Of a DNA stretch of 64,000 bases, positions 62,609 through 64,000 are shown piece by piece. Origin of the DNA: Myxococcus stipitatus DSM 14675 (GTDB lineage: Bacteria > Myxococcota > Myxococcia > Myxococcales > Myxococcaceae); NCBI RefSeq assembly GCF_000331735.1, contig NC_020126.1, positions 496,001 through 560,000 on the forward strand. Direction: 5' to 3'. Within the stretch, counting starts at the first letter, position 1. Every line of letters begins with the position of its first letter. A program made the translations under genes and the position numbers. The notes under the pieces are model-generated. The model did no database searches, had not been told where the DNA came from, and saw nothing but the letters and a program-made list of their open reading frames with translations.

Positions 62609-62717
62609 CGTCTCTTCCCGGAGTGGGTGTCACCCGGGAGGCTGGGGTGACACACTTCGCGCTCGGCGGAGGGTGCCTGGGTGGCGCCCTCCGGCTTGAA
62701 GCCAGGAGGGTGAGGTC

Positions 62718-62984
62718 ATGAAGCGAGGGTGGATGTCGAGGGGCTTTCTCGCCGCGGCGACGGTGGCCGTGGCCCTGGCGGGCTGCAGCCACGGTGACAA
62801 GCGCGACGAGAAGAAGGGCGACACGCGGTGCGAGGAGTCTCGCAACCTCACGTGTGTCACGGGAACGGAGTGCTCCATCGACCGGGACCGAGGTTGCGAG
62901 GTCTGCCGGTGTTCTCCCGCTGATGCGCTGACGCCCACGGACAAGCGCCGTCCCGAGTCGATGGACCCGCAGCGACGCTGGTAG
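62718..62984 (+). CDS. Small Cys-rich lipoprotein
   Basis: 88 residues; signal with lipobox ALAGC (about 19-23), then six cysteines in CEESRNLTCVTGTEC and CEVCRCSP. Looks like a small disulphide-stabilised domain. Downstream of RND paralogue B, 110 bp away, so perhaps cotranscribed. Confidence 0.75.
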   Translation: MKRGWMSRGFLAAATVAVALAGCSHGDKRDEKKGDTRCEESRNLTCVTGTECSIDRDRGCEVCRCSPADALTPTDKRRPESMDPQRRW

Positions 62985-63001
62985 GGGGACGCGGACTGCT
63001 C

Positions 63002-63036
63002 CGGACTTCGCGCCGTTCACGCGGTGACGAAGTCCG
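63002..63036 (+). terminator. Hairpin after the lipoprotein gene
   Basis: CGGACTTCG (63002-63010) pairs with CGAAGTCCG (63028-63036). No U tract. It ends 6 bp before the IS66 end. Confidence 0.5.
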
Positions 63037-63042
63037 CGAGGA

Positions 63043-63730
63043 GTAAGCGTCCGGCGAGCGACATGCCGAGAGACCTTGCCGGAGTAGCAGTCGTGGTGGA
63101 CCCTGGCCGGAATGACGAAGTGAGCTGAGAAGCAGGAATGGAGTCAGGTCGCCGAGGCCTTCGAGGCGAGCGGACTGACGCAGAATGAGTTCTCCGCGCA
63201 GAGAGGGCTGAGGTTGAGCACGCTGTCGTCGTGGGTGCACCGGCTCCGACGCCGGCGCGCTCGGAAGGCCCAGGCGGTGCGCCTGCTGCCGGTGGAAGTG
63301 GCGTCCATCGCGCAGGAGAGTCTCGTGCTGCTCGAGGTGGTGCTGGCCAGCGGAGCCAGGCTGCGGTTCCCGCGGGGGCCGATGTCGACTACGTGGCCCG
63401 GCTCGTCACCGCCTTGGGCAGGTGAGGCGTGTTCACGCTTCCCGCGTCCGTGCGCGTGGTACTGGCCACCGAGGCGGTGGACATGCGCAAGTCGATTGAA
63501 GGCCTCATGGCGCTGGTGAAGTCCGGTCGGGGCGAGGACGTCTACTCCGGCCACCTCTTCGCCTTCGTCTCGAGGAGAGGCGACCGCATCAAGGTACTGA
63601 CGTGGAGTCGGGGCGGCCTCGTGTTGCTGTACAAGCGGATGGAGACAGGCCGCTTCCGGCTACCGAAGGTGGACGCCGACGCGAGCGCGGTGCACCTGGA
63701 TGCCGCCCGGGTGCGTGTCCTCGTTCCAGC
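63043..63730 (+). mobile_element. IS66-family remnant (left end with broken orfA and truncated orfB)
   Basis: The left end starts GTAAGCGTCCGG at 63043, which is typical of IS66 ends. It carries a broken tnpA and a truncated tnpB. The large tnpC gene and right end are absent, so the element is dead. It ends near 63714-63730 where the tnpB match stops. Confidence 0.8.
63112..63425 (+). pseudogene. IS66 tnpA (orfA), doubly broken
   Basis: ATG 63112 reads MTK then stop TGA at 63121; after it, the same frame continues AEKQEWSQVAEAFEASGL..., the IS66 OrfA pattern. At the run of five Gs near 63374-63379 the frame must shift: one more G would give RFPRGADVDYVARLVTALGR to the stop at 63423. So there is one nonsense and one frameshift. 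Confidence 0.8.
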
Positions 63731-63908
63731 CCTAGCCTGCCAACAGGGAGCTGCACATGGGGTGCTCTTCCACCGGACTCAGTCTTTCGGCACCTTGGAA
63801 TGCAAGGCGCAAAGAAGCATCTGCGCCCGCAATCCAGAGCCCTTAATCCTCCCGAGTCCATTCATTGAGCCCAGAGGCAACAAGCCGGGCACGAACAGCC
63901 GCCACTGA
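63429..63908 (+). pseudogene. IS66 tnpB (orfB), truncated and read into flanking DNA
   Basis: GTG 63429: MFTLPASVRVVLATEAVDMR, then RKSIEGLMALVKSG, YSGHLFAFVSRRGDRIKVLT and RMETGRFRLPKVD are IS66 OrfB. The family match ends at about residue 95 (around 63714). The remaining codons are flanking DNA. Confidence 0.8.
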
Positions 63909-64000
63909 GTCAGGATGCAGCCCGACAGCGGCACCTGCCGTATAGACATCGTTCATCACGACGTCACGGTCGCGTCCCATGAGCAAGCTGATGACCTCCA
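63843..64000 (-). CDS. C-terminal end of an unknown gene (cut by the window edge)
   Basis: Reading from the window end: EVISLLMGRDRDVVMNDVYT, AGAAVGLHPDSVAAVRARLV, ASGLNEWTRED, stop at 63843-63845. About 52 residues are visible, no family recognised. GC is a little lower than the neighbours. It is probably the gene the IS66 remnant lies beside. Confidence 0.5.
   Translation of the reverse strand, partial: EVISLLMGRDRDVVMNDVYTAGAAVGLHPDSVAAVRARLVASGLNEWTRED

Overview
The window is about 64 kb of GC-rich DNA, tightly packed with genes on both strands. It looks like a chromosome segment of a myxobacterium, most likely Myxococcaceae. The reasons are a very large secreted protein with gly-rich repeats like the gliding protein AgmC and a MYXO-CTERM-like tail, many short lipoproteins, a Ser/Thr kinase with an HRDLSPANV loop, and a large multi-GAF histidine kinase. 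No sequence search was run; all family names come from motifs read by eye.

Layout. 0.1-3.0 kb: Mg transporter MgtE and a large lipoprotein. 3.1-4.0 kb: a small ORF, a hairpin and seven tRNA-like genes. 4-14.8 kb: LuxR and AraC regulators, secreted proteins, a membrane acetyltransferase, a Kdo-hydroxylase-like protein, an SGNH esterase lipoprotein paired with an MpaB-like protein, and others. 14.8-15.4 kb: a second copy of the small ORF, hairpin and tRNA unit, with three tRNA-like genes. 15.4-16.9 kb: one unknown gene flanked by 29-bp direct repeats of a tRNA 3' end. 17-27 kb: secreted protein, glycosyltransferase-like protein, alpha/beta hydrolase, RraA, hemL coupled to a Ser/Thr kinase, histidine kinase, PEBP protein. 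27.7-31.6 kb: ATP synthase F0 genes (atpZ/I, atpB, atpE, atpF) followed by ychF, with no F1 genes. 32-35.5 kb: lysozyme-like Ser-rich protein, small lipoproteins in lower-GC DNA, HTH-citrate synthase. 35.6-45.7 kb: methyltransferase, cupin, AgmC-like protein, a 90-bp tandem repeat, AIM24-like protein, metallophosphoesterase, receiver-like protein, DUF4157 metallopeptidase-like protein, ATP-grasp-like protein. 45.8-51 kb: LysM protein, TIGR00300 protein, acyl-CoA dehydrogenase, slipin. 51.4 kb: a lone tRNA-Gly-like gene. 51.7-62.9 kb: methyltransferase, zinc ribbon, lipoproteins, MOSC protein and two divergent paralogous RND/MMPL exporters. 63.0-63.7 kb: a broken IS66 remnant, then the end of a gene that runs off the window.

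The most striking signal is the unit seen twice (3.08-4.02 kb and 14.82-15.37 kb). It has a shared upstream box and ribosome-binding segment, a 51-52 codon ORF with a conserved N-terminal half, a nearly constant 38-39 nt gap, a strong hairpin with a U-rich tail, and then an array of atypical tRNA-like genes that starts too close to the hairpin to have its own promoter. This looks like a leader-ORF/attenuator controlling accessory tRNAs. Several of the tRNAs have C instead of U at position 33, and nearly all would read G- or C-ending codons.
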